The notes below the pieces were generated by a model, which saw only the letters and a program-made list of their open reading frames with translations, did not search any database and was not told the origin of the DNA. Shown here piece after piece: positions 29,075-38,895 of a DNA stretch of 64,000 bases. Source of the stretch: JBEKIK01 sp963838495 (GTDB lineage Bacteria; Planctomycetota; Planctomycetia; Pirellulales; Thermoguttaceae). Numbering within the stretch: the stretch's first letter is position 1; every line of letters begins with the position of its first letter. The position numbers and the translations under genes were made by a program. The stretch spans positions 930,001 through 994,000 of the forward strand of contig CAWIRC010000001.1 in the NCBI GenBank assembly GCA_963838495.1. The letters are read 5' to 3'.

Positions 29075-30916
29075 ATGTTTCAATTCCAAGTATGGATTCT
29101 CCCTCTGCTGGTCTTCGGCGTAGTGTTTGCGCTGGCTATCCCGATTGGTCTGTATATGGCCAAGGTTTTCGACGGCCGATTCCGTCCGCCTGGTTGGATT
29201 CGGTTGATCGAATCGCTGCTGAATACCGGCCCGCAGAACTGGAAGCAATACGCCTTCTCATTCATGGCGTTCAACGTCCTCACGTTCGTAGTCGGTTTCG
29301 TCGTTTTAGCATTGCAGCCTTATCTGCCGCTCAATCCCGACGACAAGAAGATGCTTTGCCCGACAACGATCTTCCATACCGCTGCCTCGTTTTTGACAAA
29401 CACCAATCAACAACATTACTCCGGCGAAGTCCACCTGTCTTACTTCAGCCAGTTATTTTTCATCTGTTGGAAGCAGGCAATCTCGCCAATCATTGGAATG
29501 ACCGCTTTGTTGGCCATCATTCGCGGATTGCGTGGCGACAAACACATGGGCAATTTCTACATAGACATGTGGCGCGGGGTCGTCTACGTCTACTTGCCTC
29601 TTTGCCTGGTTGTTGGAGTGCTCCTTATCGCCAGCGGCGTGCCCATGACGCTCGAAGGGCATGCGGATGCCGCCACACTGGAGCAGGGAACAATGGGAAC
29701 GGATGAAAACGGTCTGCCGCAACTACAACAAATTGCCCGCGGCCCTGTGGCGGCAATCATTGCGGTCAAGCAGTTCGGGACCAATGGAGGCGGATATTTC
29801 GGCGCCAATAGCACTCATCCCTTCGAAAATCCCAATGCCTACAGCAATCTCTTGACATGTGTCGGATTATTCTTGCTGCCTCTGGCTGCACTGGTCACCT
29901 TCGGCAAGATGCTCAACCGTTATCGAGATGCGTTGGTGATTTTTTCAGTAATGCTTGTGCTTTCGGTAGGAACCGTGGCTTGGGTAATTTACGACGACGC
30001 TCTAAAGCCGAACCCGGCTTTGTCCGCCCATGAAGAACGCGCTTACGACATCCCTGATGCGGGCGCTGCTGATGGTCGGCGCATCGCGGTTCTTCCCGCG
30101 GTATCCGCCCTTCCCGTGGACCAGTCGCTGGGCAATCTTGAGGGCAAAGAACTTCGCTTTGGAACCTCGGCCGGCCCGACTTGGGCCGCCTTAACGACGA
30201 ACACATCAAATGGCTCGGTCAATTGCATGCATGACAGCCTGAATCCAGTTGCCGGATTGGTTCCGTTAATAGGCATGTGGCTGAACTGCATTTGGGGTGG
30301 GGTAGGCGTGGGATTGATCAACTTCCTGATTTATCTGGTGATTGGCGTATTTCTGGCCGGTTTGATGGTGGGACGCACTCCCGAATATCTTGGCAAGAAG
30401 GTCGAAGGTCGTGAAATGAAGTTGGCCATGTTGGCACTGTTGATCCATCCGCTCATGATCCTGGGCCCAACAGGCATGTTCGCGGCCTCGGAATGGGGCA
30501 TGAAGTCGGTGAACAATCCAGGGGCGCATGGTTTCTCCGAGATTCTTTACGAGTTCAGTTCGGCCTCGGCCAACAACGGCTCGGGATTTGAGGGCTTGCA
30601 AGACACGTGGGGATTCAATACGCCTGATGAAAATCCCGCTTCGCCTGCTCCCTATAGTCCTTATTGGGACATCGCCTGCGGCTTAGTGATGCTGATTAGC
30701 CGGTTCGTGCCGATCATCGCTCCGCTGGCCATAGCCGCAAGCCTTGGAGCCAAAAAGCCGACGCCTTTTACTGTCGGCACCATGCGGACCGATACCATTA
30801 CATTCGGCTTTGTTTTGCTGGGAACCATTATTTTAATCGGCGCACTGCTTTTCCTGCCCGTGGCTGCGTTGGGGCCGATAGCCGAGCACCTTGGGCCGAT
30901 TCCTTTTGGAGGGTAA
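29075..30916 (+). CDS. kdpA: Potassium-transporting ATPase subunit A
   Basis: 613 residues, intact, slightly longer than the E. coli protein (557). The K+-channel-like subunit of the KdpFABC pump, inner membrane, about ten helices. Selectivity-filter-type segments are visible: AASFLTNTNQQHY, VKQFGTNGGGYFGANS, TSNGSVNCMHDSL and SASANNGSGFEGL, the four repeats lining the K+ path. It has an AAAGGA site upstream and follows kdpF. A polar stretch at about 305-375 (KPNPALSAHEERAYDIPDAG onward) is longer than in E. coli and probably forms an external loop. Confidence 0.97.
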   Translation: MFQFQVWILPLLVFGVVFALAIPIGLYMAKVFDGRFRPPGWIRLIESLLNTGPQNWKQYAFSFMAFNVLTFVVGFVVLALQPYLPLNPDDKKMLCPTTIFHTAASFLTNTNQQHYSGEVHLSYFSQLFFICWKQAISPIIGMTALLAIIRGLRGDKHMGNFYIDMWRGVVYVYLPLCLVVGVLLIASGVPMTLEGHADAATLEQGTMGTDENGLPQLQQIARGPVAAIIAVKQFGTNGGGYFGANSTHPFENPNAYSNLLTCVGLFLLPLAALVTFGKMLNRYRDALVIFSVMLVLSVGTVAWVIYDDALKPNPALSAHEERAYDIPDAGAADGRRIAVLPAVSALPVDQSLGNLEGKELRFGTSAGPTWAALTTNTSNGSVNCMHDSLNPVAGLVPLIGMWLNCIWGGVGVGLINFLIYLVIGVFLAGLMVGRTPEYLGKKVEGREMKLAMLALLIHPLMILGPTGMFAASEWGMKSVNNPGAHGFSEILYEFSSASANNGSGFEGLQDTWGFNTPDENPASPAPYSPYWDIACGLVMLISRFVPIIAPLAIAASLGAKKPTPFTVGTMRTDTITFGFVLLGTIILIGALLFLPVAALGPIAEHLGPIPFGG

Positions 30917-30975
30917 ATAATTGGGAATGATAATCGCTTTATTATGAATTAAATAGAAAAAGGATAACATTAGCT

Positions 30976-33195
30976 ATGCCAAATATGTTAACGACTGAAC
31001 CCCGTAAAACCCGGCCCCCGACGGACGAACTCAAGCTTGCCCGCCGTGCCAGTCGGAAATATGGGCTGTTCGAACCCCAGTTGCTCAAAGCGGCCTTTAA
31101 GCAATCGCTGGTGATGCTCCGGCCTGACATCCAGTGGAAGAATCCCGTGATGTTCGTGGTCGAAGTCGGGACGATATTGACCATTATTTATACTTTCGCC
31201 AAGCTCCTGGGCTATGAAAGCGCGGCAAGCATCGGTTATCTCTTGACCTTGGATTTCTGGCTTGTACTGACCCTGCTTTTCGCCAATTTCGCCTCCGCAC
31301 TTGCCGAAGCGCGTGGCAAGGCGCAGGCCGAAACGCTGCGAAAAACCAGGCGGGAAACGCCGGCAAGACGCCTGCCTCGTTACCATAAAAATGGCATGGC
31401 CGGCTTGGAAAAGGATTGGGACGCGGAAGAGACGACATCCTCAGCCCTGCAAGGCGGCGACTTTGTCCTGGTCGAAGCCGGAGAAGTTATTCCCAGCGAC
31501 GGCGAGATCGTCGAAGGCGTGGCATCCATCGACGAGTCGGCCATTACCGGCGAATCGGCGCCGGTCATTCGCGAGGCCGGCGGCGACCGCTCCGGAGTGA
31601 CCGGCGGCACCCGCGTGCTTTCCGACCGGATTGTCATTCAGATCACCGCCGCGCAGGGCAGCACCTTTCTGGACCGCATGATCGCCTTGGTCGAGGGCGC
31701 AATTCGCCAGCGCACGCCCAACGAAATCGCACTGACGCTGGTATTGGCCGCTTTCACCTTGATATTCCTGATTGTCACGGCAACACTTTGGCCCATGGCC
31801 CTTAACGCCGAAATTTATATGCAAAAATATTATGGGACCAGCCATGCCGTGAAAAGCCTGGGCACCGACGTGCCCACGCTAGTGGCCCTGTTGGTCTGCT
31901 TGATCCCCACGACCATCGGCGCGCTTCTGGCGGCCATCGGCATTGCGGGCATGGACCGGGCGTTGCGTGCGAATATCCTTTCCAAAAGCGGCAAGGCGGT
32001 GGAAGTAGCCGGCGACGTGGATACGCTGCTTCTGGACAAGACCGGCACCATCACCATGGGAAACCGTCATGCCACGCGGTTTATCCCCATCGGCGATTGT
32101 TTGCCCATGCACCTGGCGTATGTCTCGGCCCTGGCCTCGAGCGCGGACGAAACCCCGGAAGGCAAAAGCATCGTCTCATTGTATCACAAGCTCGACGACT
32201 CTTTGGGCGCCGCCGGTCACGGCAAGAACGACGGTTTGCTCGTCCCGCCCAATGCGAGGTTTATCCCTTTTTCGGCCCAGTCGCGAATGAGCGGCGTCGA
32301 TCTGGCCGACGGGCGGCGCATCCGCAAGGGCGCCCCGGATGCCGTGGTGCGATACGTCGAGCATGAGCGCGGAAGCATTCCTGCCCAACTCAACGAGCAA
32401 GTGCACTCCATCGCAACGAAGGGCGCCACACCGCTGCTTGTGGCCGAAGGAAATCGCATCGCCGGGCTGGTCGTCTTGGAAGACGTGCTCAAACCCGGCA
32501 TGAAAGACCGCTTCCAGCGGCTGCGTCAAATGGGGCTGCGGACGGTGATGATCACCGGCGACAATCCGCTGACGGCGGCGGCCATAGCGGCCACGGCGGG
32601 CGTGGACGATTTCCTGGCCGAGGCCACACCCGAGGCCAAGCTGGCTTACATCCGCAAAGAACAGGCGGAAGGAAAACTGGTGGCCATGATGGGCGACGGC
32701 ACCAACGACGCCCCCGCCCTGGCCCAAGCCGACGTGGGCGTGGCCATGAATTCCGGCACCCAGGCCGCCAAGGAAGCGGGCAATATGGTCGACCTGGACA
32801 GCGATCCCACCAAGCTCATCGAGACCGTGGAGATCGGCAAGCAATTGCTCATGACCCGCGGCGCGCTTACGACTTTTTCGATAGCCAACGACGTGGCCAA
32901 GTATTTCGCCATTGTGCCGGCCATGTTCGCCGGCACGTTGCCCTGGCTGAAGGCGGTTAACGTGATGAACCTGCACTCGGCCACGTCGGCCATACTCTCA
33001 GCGGTGATTTTCAACGCCATTATCATCCCGCTGTTGATCCCCATCGCGCTGAAGGGAGTAAAGTACCGGCCGGTCGGGGCCGACGCGCTTTTAAGGCGGA
33101 ACTTGCTTATTTGGGGTCTGGGCGGGGTAATCGCGCCGTTTGTGGGCATAAAACTGATCGACATGATCATGGTCGCATTGCATTTGGTGACATAA
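30976..33195 (+). CDS. kdpB: Potassium-transporting ATPase subunit B
   Basis: 739 residues, intact P-type ATPase, close to the family size (about 680) with an extended N-terminus. It hydrolyses ATP to drive K+ uptake through KdpA. Motifs: the actuator loop ITGESAPV, the phosphorylation site LLLDKTGTITMGN (Asp at about 354), the nucleotide-domain motif KGAPDAV, and the hinge MMGDGTNDAPALAQADVGVA. It follows kdpA after a 59-base gap. Confidence 0.97.
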   Translation: MPNMLTTEPRKTRPPTDELKLARRASRKYGLFEPQLLKAAFKQSLVMLRPDIQWKNPVMFVVEVGTILTIIYTFAKLLGYESAASIGYLLTLDFWLVLTLLFANFASALAEARGKAQAETLRKTRRETPARRLPRYHKNGMAGLEKDWDAEETTSSALQGGDFVLVEAGEVIPSDGEIVEGVASIDESAITGESAPVIREAGGDRSGVTGGTRVLSDRIVIQITAAQGSTFLDRMIALVEGAIRQRTPNEIALTLVLAAFTLIFLIVTATLWPMALNAEIYMQKYYGTSHAVKSLGTDVPTLVALLVCLIPTTIGALLAAIGIAGMDRALRANILSKSGKAVEVAGDVDTLLLDKTGTITMGNRHATRFIPIGDCLPMHLAYVSALASSADETPEGKSIVSLYHKLDDSLGAAGHGKNDGLLVPPNARFIPFSAQSRMSGVDLADGRRIRKGAPDAVVRYVEHERGSIPAQLNEQVHSIATKGATPLLVAEGNRIAGLVVLEDVLKPGMKDRFQRLRQMGLRTVMITGDNPLTAAAIAATAGVDDFLAEATPEAKLAYIRKEQAEGKLVAMMGDGTNDAPALAQADVGVAMNSGTQAAKEAGNMVDLDSDPTKLIETVEIGKQLLMTRGALTTFSIANDVAKYFAIVPAMFAGTLPWLKAVNVMNLHSATSAILSAVIFNAIIIPLLIPIALKGVKYRPVGADALLRRNLLIWGLGGVIAPFVGIKLIDMIMVALHLVT

Positions 33196-33297
33196 GACTT
33201 TGTTGGGGCGACAGTTGCACTGTCGCCCTTGCATGAAATAACTGCCGCATTAAAAACAATTGCAACTCCTGCATCAGAATAATCCGGAGCTGAAAAA

Positions 33298-34381
33298 ATG
33301 ATCGCTCATTTGCGCAAACCTGTTGTTGTTGGTTCTCACCGTACTGCTCTGCTCGGCGGCATATCCGCTGGCGCTGTGGGGGATTGGACAAACGCTTTTC
33401 CCGGAAAATTCTCAGGGAAGCCTGATAACGGACAAAAGCGGCGCGACAATAGGTTCCCGGCTCATTGCCCAACCCTTTACGGCAGACGAATATTTTCAGC
33501 CCCGGCCGTCATCCGTTTCTTATAACGCGGCAGCCTCCGGGGCATCGAATTGGAGCGCCAGCAATTATCTCCTGCGGGATCGGGTGGCGCGGCAGCTTGG
33601 CCCCATAGTGAAATATCGCAGCGGGCCGAAAAAAGGCCAACTCGCCGGGCCGGACATCGACGCCTGGTTCCAAAAAGACCGGTTCAAGGACCAACCCGGC
33701 ATCGTGGCACAATGGGCGGCAATGCACTCCGCTTCCGGCATTCCGCAAAATTGGATCAAGGCGGACAAACTGAATGCCGAGTACGTGGCCCAGTGGCAAA
33801 AAGCGCATCCGGACGATGTCGCCCAGTGGGTCAAAAACCATCCGGAGAATCCCGAGCCTAAGCCCGAGGACCTGGCCGTTCTTTTTTTCACAAGTTATTC
33901 CAAATCACATCCCGGCACGTTTCCGGTCGCGGTAGAGCATAAAACAGCGGATGGGAAAACGGAAAAAGTCATCGAACCGGTCAAGGTAGGGCCCGAAATC
34001 CAGGCCGCATTTTTTGATATGTGGCTGCAATCCAATGCGGACGCGGATTTGGAGCCTGTGCCGGCCGATGCCGTCATGGCATCCGGTTCCGGACTGGATC
34101 CGGACATCACGCTCTCAAATGCATTATGGCAACTTGATCGAGTTGCCGCCGCCTGGGCGAAAAAGACCAATTCGGACGAGGCAAGGTTGCATAAAGACAT
34201 CGAACAATCGCTCCGAGAAAAAAGCCATGCCCCTTTTGGCGGCTTGTTAGGCGTGCCGCTGGTAAACGTGATGGAAATCAATCTTGCCCTGCAAGAGGCG
34301 CTATCAGAAAATGGCGGGCGGCGGGAAGTGATTTACACTCATCGAAACTCTAATAAGACCGGTAAAGCCGTGTTTCTATAA
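33298..34381 (+). CDS. kdpC: Potassium-transporting ATPase subunit C, extended, frameshifted at N-terminus
   Basis: KdpC is a single-helix periplasmic subunit that supports ATP binding by KdpB. ATG 33298 has a good site (GGAGCTGAAAAA) and begins MIAHLRKPV, the standard KdpC start. The frame then needs one base removed at about 33316-33325 to enter LLVLTVLLCSAAYPLALWGI. A TTG at 33323 is the only start in the second frame. Conserved parts: GSRLIAQPFTADEYFQPRPS, SGASNWSASNYLL, the signature ASGSGLDPDITLSNALWQLD, and VPLVNVMEINLAL. Between the last two blocks lies an extra region of about 150 residues (for example WFQKDRFKDQPGIVAQWAAM) absent from E. coli KdpC (190 residues). It is polar and has three imperfect AQW-type units. 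The job of this insert is unknown. Confidence 0.9.
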
Positions 34382-34586
34382 TTACCAAAATGCTCCGCTT
34401 TTTTGCCTAAATCCCCCAACTTTATCAAAATGATAAGACAACATCCTGAGCAGCCGGGGCAGAGAAAAAAATTAGTATAGTTTTTTTCATTCTTTTCCAG
34501 AAAACAACAAACTCATTAAAATGGGGGGTTGTTTTAATTCAAAAAATCTTTTCTAATAGGGTGATAATTATTAGGGAGGAGCGGTT

Positions 34587-35696
34587 TTGTTTTTTAAACT
34601 GCGGCCGCGTAGTTGGGGAAAAAATATGACGAGTAAAATCACGCCCCGGGGATTCACATTGGTGGAATTGCTGGTAGTGATCACAATCATCGGGATTTTG
34701 GTCTCGCTATTGCTGCCGGCGGTACAGGCGTCGCGCGAATCGGCGCGGCGCTTGGAATGCAGCAACCATATAAAGCAGTTCACCACGGCGATGCATTTAT
34801 ATATCGAGTCGCAAAAACATTTTCCATCCGGCGGTTTTGGATATCCATATTCGCCGCATCCCGACCGCGGCATGGACGCGAATCAACCGGGCAGTTTTTT
34901 CTACGTCTTGCTGCCTTATATGGAAAACAAGCAGTTATTCGACCTGGGCAAGGGAGTCGGAGCCACGAACAGCACCAGCCCGGCTTTGTTGGAGGCGAAC
35001 AAACTGCGCAATTCTACGCCATACCCGCTGTTTTATTGCCCGACGCGCCGCGCCTCATCGAATTACCCGGTCGTACGGACGCCGCTTCTTTGCTCGCCCA
35101 TGGACGAGGGGAACCGAACCGACTATGCCGCCAATGCGGGCGAGGTTTATGTGCCGATGGACCCGGTGGCCACGTGAGGCGGGGTCCATGATCTCCAGGG
35201 TGTCTCCTGGCCGGACCCTTACCTGCGAAATCCCCTCACAGGTAAGTATTATGTAACAGGAATTGTTTGGGTGCACTGCAATTACTCCTTAAAGGACGTA
35301 AGGGACGGACTTTCGCATACTTACCTGCTGGGCGAGAAATACATGGATCGCGACTACATGAACGACGGCATCTCGTGGGGAGACGACGCGGGGCCGTATG
35401 TCAGCAGCGATCGCAACAATCTCCGTTGGGGATCGTATCCGTTGGACGACACCAATACTTATACGTATTATCTCGCCCCGCAGCGCGACGGGCGGGGCAG
35501 TCCCGATGATCCCAACGATGTCGCCTATGGGCTTACCGGAATGGGAACTTTCAAGTTCGGCAGCGCTCATTCCGCCGGTTTCAACATGTCGATGTGCGAC
35601 GGCTCGGTGCGGCTTATAAACTACAATATTTCCGAACAGGTCCATCGCTGCTTGTGCAATCGCACCGACGGGACCGTGGTCGAATTTCCCGAATAA
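34587..35696 (+). CDS. DUF1559 prepilin-like protein interrupted by an in-frame TGA
   Basis: A planctomycete DUF1559 protein of about 369 residues. TTG 34587 has a strong AGGGAGGAG site; ATG 34626 is the alternative. The prepilin signal is ITPRGFTLVELLVVITIIGI, cleaved after Gly, followed by SLLLPAVQASRESARRLECS. The C-terminal H-X9-DG box is AHSAGFNMSMCDGSVRLI. Codon 35175-35177 reads TGA between PMDPVAT and GGVHDLQGVSWPDP. The frame continues unchanged on both sides, so a single base change (TGG to TGA) is the simplest account. Ordinary TGA stops elsewhere rule out a recoded genetic code. Downstream comes a lipoprotein, the common arrangement in planctomycetes. Confidence 0.88.
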
Positions 35697-35817
35697 AACC
35701 CTTTATTACGACAATACTCGAGGATGATCCTATTTTCCGGGCGCCATGGGGGCTTCATCTCCGGCGAAAAGAAGATTGTAACTTTAGAATTCTTTTGGCA
35801 TTGTTAATTTACATTGA

Positions 35818-36525
35818 ATGAAAATGCGATCCACGCACGCGCATAATGCAACTCTTTGGATACTGCCGGCGGCAATTCTTGCGATTATCCTTGCCGGAGG
35901 ATGCTCGAAAAAGTCCAAGACATTCGCCCCGGAGATCGATCCGGTCGCGGCCGGCTATGCCGCCCTGAAAGAGTATGACGACAACACCGACGGCAAGATC
36001 TCCGGCCCAGAATTGGACAAGGCCGCCTCGTTGAAATCCAACCTTGCCAATATCGACCTGGACAACGACGGCGCGGTCACGGCCGACGAAATCGCGGACC
36101 GCATTCGATACTGGCAAAAGACAAAATTAATGCGGACACGGACGCCCATACACTGCACGGTTTATCACAATAAACAATTCATCGCCGATGCCCAAGTAAA
36201 GCTGGTGCCGGAAAATTTCTTGGGCGAGAGGATGAAATGCGCCATAGGCAAGACCAATTCCAACGGCGTGGCCATGCTAAGAATGGAAGACGCCAAGCCG
36301 GACGATCTTCCCGGCGTGGGGCCGGGGTTCTATCGGGTGGAGATCACAAAGAAAGCCGACGCGGCCACGGCAAAACGCAACCGCCAAAATCCAAAACGCG
36401 ATCCGAACGCCGATCCGGACGAGGAAATTCCGGCCAAGTACAACAAAAAGACGATTTTGGGCCTGGACACCACCATGGATAACCCACAAATGCGCAAAGG
36501 CGTTCGTTTCGATTTGGATTATTAA
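35818..36525 (+). CDS. EF-hand lipoprotein
   Basis: 235 residues. A lipoprotein signal (WILPAAILAIILAGGCSKKS) with lipobox LAGGC. Two EF-hand-like calcium loops, DDNTDGKISGPELD and DLDNDGAVTADEI. Then a small beta-sandwich similar to the carboxypeptidase regulatory domain (IHCTVYHNKQFIADAQVKLV, TNSNGVAMLRM). The tail NPKRDPNADPDEEIPAKYNK is common to planctomycete lipoproteins found after DUF1559 genes. The start could be 35818 or 35824. It is probably co-transcribed with the DUF1559 gene. Function unknown. Confidence 0.85.
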   Translation: MKMRSTHAHNATLWILPAAILAIILAGGCSKKSKTFAPEIDPVAAGYAALKEYDDNTDGKISGPELDKAASLKSNLANIDLDNDGAVTADEIADRIRYWQKTKLMRTRTPIHCTVYHNKQFIADAQVKLVPENFLGERMKCAIGKTNSNGVAMLRMEDAKPDDLPGVGPGFYRVEITKKADAATAKRNRQNPKRDPNADPDEEIPAKYNKKTILGLDTTMDNPQMRKGVRFDLDY

Positions 36526-36570
36526 TCGCTTGAATAAAATCCGTTTGCGTATATTGTATTTTTCCGGATT

Positions 36571-37872
36571 TTATCCGCGGATTGCCCAGCGCATGAGTTC
36601 CGACATCTTCGGCGCTTTTCCCTGCGCCAGGATGCCGATGCGGAAGATCCTTGCGGCCGCGAATACGCAAACCAGCGTGGCCGCCAGCATTACCACTATC
36701 CCCGCAAGCGCCTGCCAGACGGGCACCGCCGCCGTGCTGCACATGCGGAGCACCATCATCAGCGACGTGGCCGGCGGTATCAACGAGGTCCAGGTTGCGA
36801 AACTACCCATCGGATCGCGGATCACCTGGAACCAGATAAACATGGGAAACATCAAGAGCAACCAGATCGGCATCAGCATCGATTGGGCTTCTTTTAGCTG
36901 GTTGACCGCCGCGCCCACGGCCATGAAGATCGAACCGTAGAGCATCACCGCCAATATCTGATAAACGATGAACCAAGGCACGATCCTCAGCGGCACCAGG
37001 CGGAAAGAATCGTAGTACCAGGCCAATGCGCAGCCGCCGACAGCGTAAGCGGCAACCACGGTCAGCGATCCGCCCACCCCGCCGATCAGCTTACCGATCA
37101 TCAACTGGAACGAGTTGGCCGAGCCCAGCAATACCTCGGCGATCCTCTGGCTTTTTTCTTCCAGCACGCTTTCCATCATGGGTTGGGCGGCCAGGAACAC
37201 GACCATGAACATCAGCATCATCATGCCCAGCGGAAGAAAAAAGCTTTCCTCAAACCTGCTCTCTCGCGGTTTGTCGATTACACCGGCCTTGGAGCGCGTA
37301 ACCAGCCCGAGCGGCTCCACGTTTATCCACGCGGTTGCCCGGGCGACCAAATCCGGATCGATCTTGGCCTCTTTCAAACGGTCCGCATGCACGATGTCGT
37401 TTATCTTTCCTTGAAACCAATGCAACTCGTCCGATACCACGGCATTTTCCGCATAAAACTTCACCTGGGGCTGTTTGTTGCCTGAAGGCATTTTATCCAC
37501 GTCCGCGGGTATTTCCACAAAGGCGTTTATCAGCCCATTGCGGACTTGCTCCGAGAGATCATAGCGCATTTCCTCGCTCACGTTTAGCGCCGGGCTGGTT
37601 TCAAGCACGTATCGTGGACCGATTTGTTTGCCCTTATCGAAAATCTCATGATCGCGCTCTTGCGCTTCCTTGGCCAGTTTGTCGAACATCATGCCGGAGG
37701 AGTCCAAGACCATAATTTTCCGCTCGGTGGGGCCCAGCCGATTCTGGAGCAGCAACTGGACGGCGATGCCCCCGATCATCAAGACCGGCATCATTATCAT
37801 GGCGATCAGAAAGGCCTTTGTGCCCACTATGGCGCGATATTCACGAGATGCGATAACCAATATCTTACCCAT
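36571..37872 (-). CDS. ABC-2 type exporter permease (NatB-like)
   Basis: 433 residues, intact. N-terminal helix after a short polar start (IVGTKAFLIAMIMMPVLMIG), a large external domain of about 200 residues, and then five or six helices (SFFLPLGMMMLMFMVVFLAA, WFIVYQILAVMLYGSIFMAV). The motif ESVLEEKSQRIAEVLLGSAN marks ABC-2 permeases of the Na+ exporter NatB type. It overlaps the ATPase gene by 8 bases (37865-37872), so the two form one transporter. Substrate is not determined by sequence. Confidence 0.9.
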   Translation of the reverse strand: MGKILVIASREYRAIVGTKAFLIAMIMMPVLMIGGIAVQLLLQNRLGPTERKIMVLDSSGMMFDKLAKEAQERDHEIFDKGKQIGPRYVLETSPALNVSEEMRYDLSEQVRNGLINAFVEIPADVDKMPSGNKQPQVKFYAENAVVSDELHWFQGKINDIVHADRLKEAKIDPDLVARATAWINVEPLGLVTRSKAGVIDKPRESRFEESFFLPLGMMMLMFMVVFLAAQPMMESVLEEKSQRIAEVLLGSANSFQLMIGKLIGGVGGSLTVVAAYAVGGCALAWYYDSFRLVPLRIVPWFIVYQILAVMLYGSIFMAVGAAVNQLKEAQSMLMPIWLLLMFPMFIWFQVIRDPMGSFATWTSLIPPATSLMMVLRMCSTAAVPVWQALAGIVVMLAATLVCVFAAARIFRIGILAQGKAPKMSELMRWAIRG

Positions 37873-38785
37873 GGCCGATTCCCTCCGCTAGTTGCGATTC
37901 CGCCCCGGCAATACGCACAAAGATGTCTTGCAGCGATGGCCGGGCCAGCTCGAAATGCTCCACCCGTGCACGCTCGAATAGTTCCCGGAGGATCGCCTGC
38001 GGATCGGCTTGCGGCTCCATGCGGAGTTCGGTGTAGCGCCCGTAGTCGTTGACCCGGAGTACGCCGGGCAGGTTTTCGAATGCCCCGTCGCCGTTGCCCA
38101 GTCGCACACGGATCGTATCCTGCCCGTATTGGGCCTGGATCGATTCCAGCGTGCCGTCGAGCACCTTCCGGCCGCGGCAGATCATAAAAATCGTGTCGCA
38201 CATCCGCTCGGCTATGTCCATGTCGTGCGTGGAAAAGATCACCGTGGTCCCGCCGCGATGCAGGGAAACGACCGCGTCCTTCAGGGCTTCCATGTTCAGC
38301 GGGTCCAGCCCTGTAAAAGGCTCGTCCAGCACCAGCAGTTTCGGCTTGGCGACCACGGCCGAGATGAACTGCACCTTCTGTGCCATACCTTTCGACAGAG
38401 TATCGATCCGCCGCGATGCCCAGTCGGCCAGATCGAAACGCTCCAGCCACTGGTCGATCTCCCGGCGGCAGCGGCGAAAACCCTTCAGCCGGGCGTAATA
38501 GGCGAGAAGATCGCGAACCCGCATCCGCTTGTACAGCCCGCGTTCCTCGGGCAAGTAACCCACGCGGTCGTCGGCGACCCGGGCATGATCGCATCCCAGC
38601 ACGCTGATCCGCCCGGATTCGGGATAAAATATGCGCAAGATCATCCGCAGCGTGGTGGTTTTGCCCGACCCATTGGGGCCTATGAAGCCGTAAATGGCCC
38701 CCTCCGGCACCGCCAGATCAAGGCGATCCACCGCCACGTGATCGCCGAATCGTTTTGTAACCTCATGTAGTTCAACCGCGTTCAT
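37865..38785 (-). CDS. ABC transporter ATP-binding protein (NatA-like)
   Basis: 306 residues, intact. Walker A GFIGPNGSGKTTTLRM, Q-loop region VGYLPEERGLYKRM, signature LSKGMAQKVQFISAV, Walker B PKLLVLDEPFTGLDPLN, and the H-loop in STHDMDIAERM. The C-terminal 80 residues (VRLGNGDGAFENLPGVLRVN) match the extra domain of NatA/drug-exporter ATPases. It is translated before, and overlaps, the permease gene. Confidence 0.93.
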   Translation of the reverse strand: MNAVELHEVTKRFGDHVAVDRLDLAVPEGAIYGFIGPNGSGKTTTLRMILRIFYPESGRISVLGCDHARVADDRVGYLPEERGLYKRMRVRDLLAYYARLKGFRRCRREIDQWLERFDLADWASRRIDTLSKGMAQKVQFISAVVAKPKLLVLDEPFTGLDPLNMEALKDAVVSLHRGGTTVIFSTHDMDIAERMCDTIFMICRGRKVLDGTLESIQAQYGQDTIRVRLGNGDGAFENLPGVLRVNDYGRYTELRMEPQADPQAILRELFERARVEHFELARPSLQDIFVRIAGAESQLAEGIGHG

Positions 38786-38895
38786 GCCGATAGGTTAATT
38801 GTTTTTATGGATTTACACAACCAGCCATTATACAAAATATTATTCGTCGGAGATGTGATTTTATTGGTTATGATTATCACGACATTCTATAATAA

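Noticed and set aside
35175..35177. Selenocysteine or a recoded TGA in the DUF1559 gene
   Set aside because: No selenocysteine hairpin pattern stands out after the codon, family members have no Sec there, and TGA ends many genes in the window normally.
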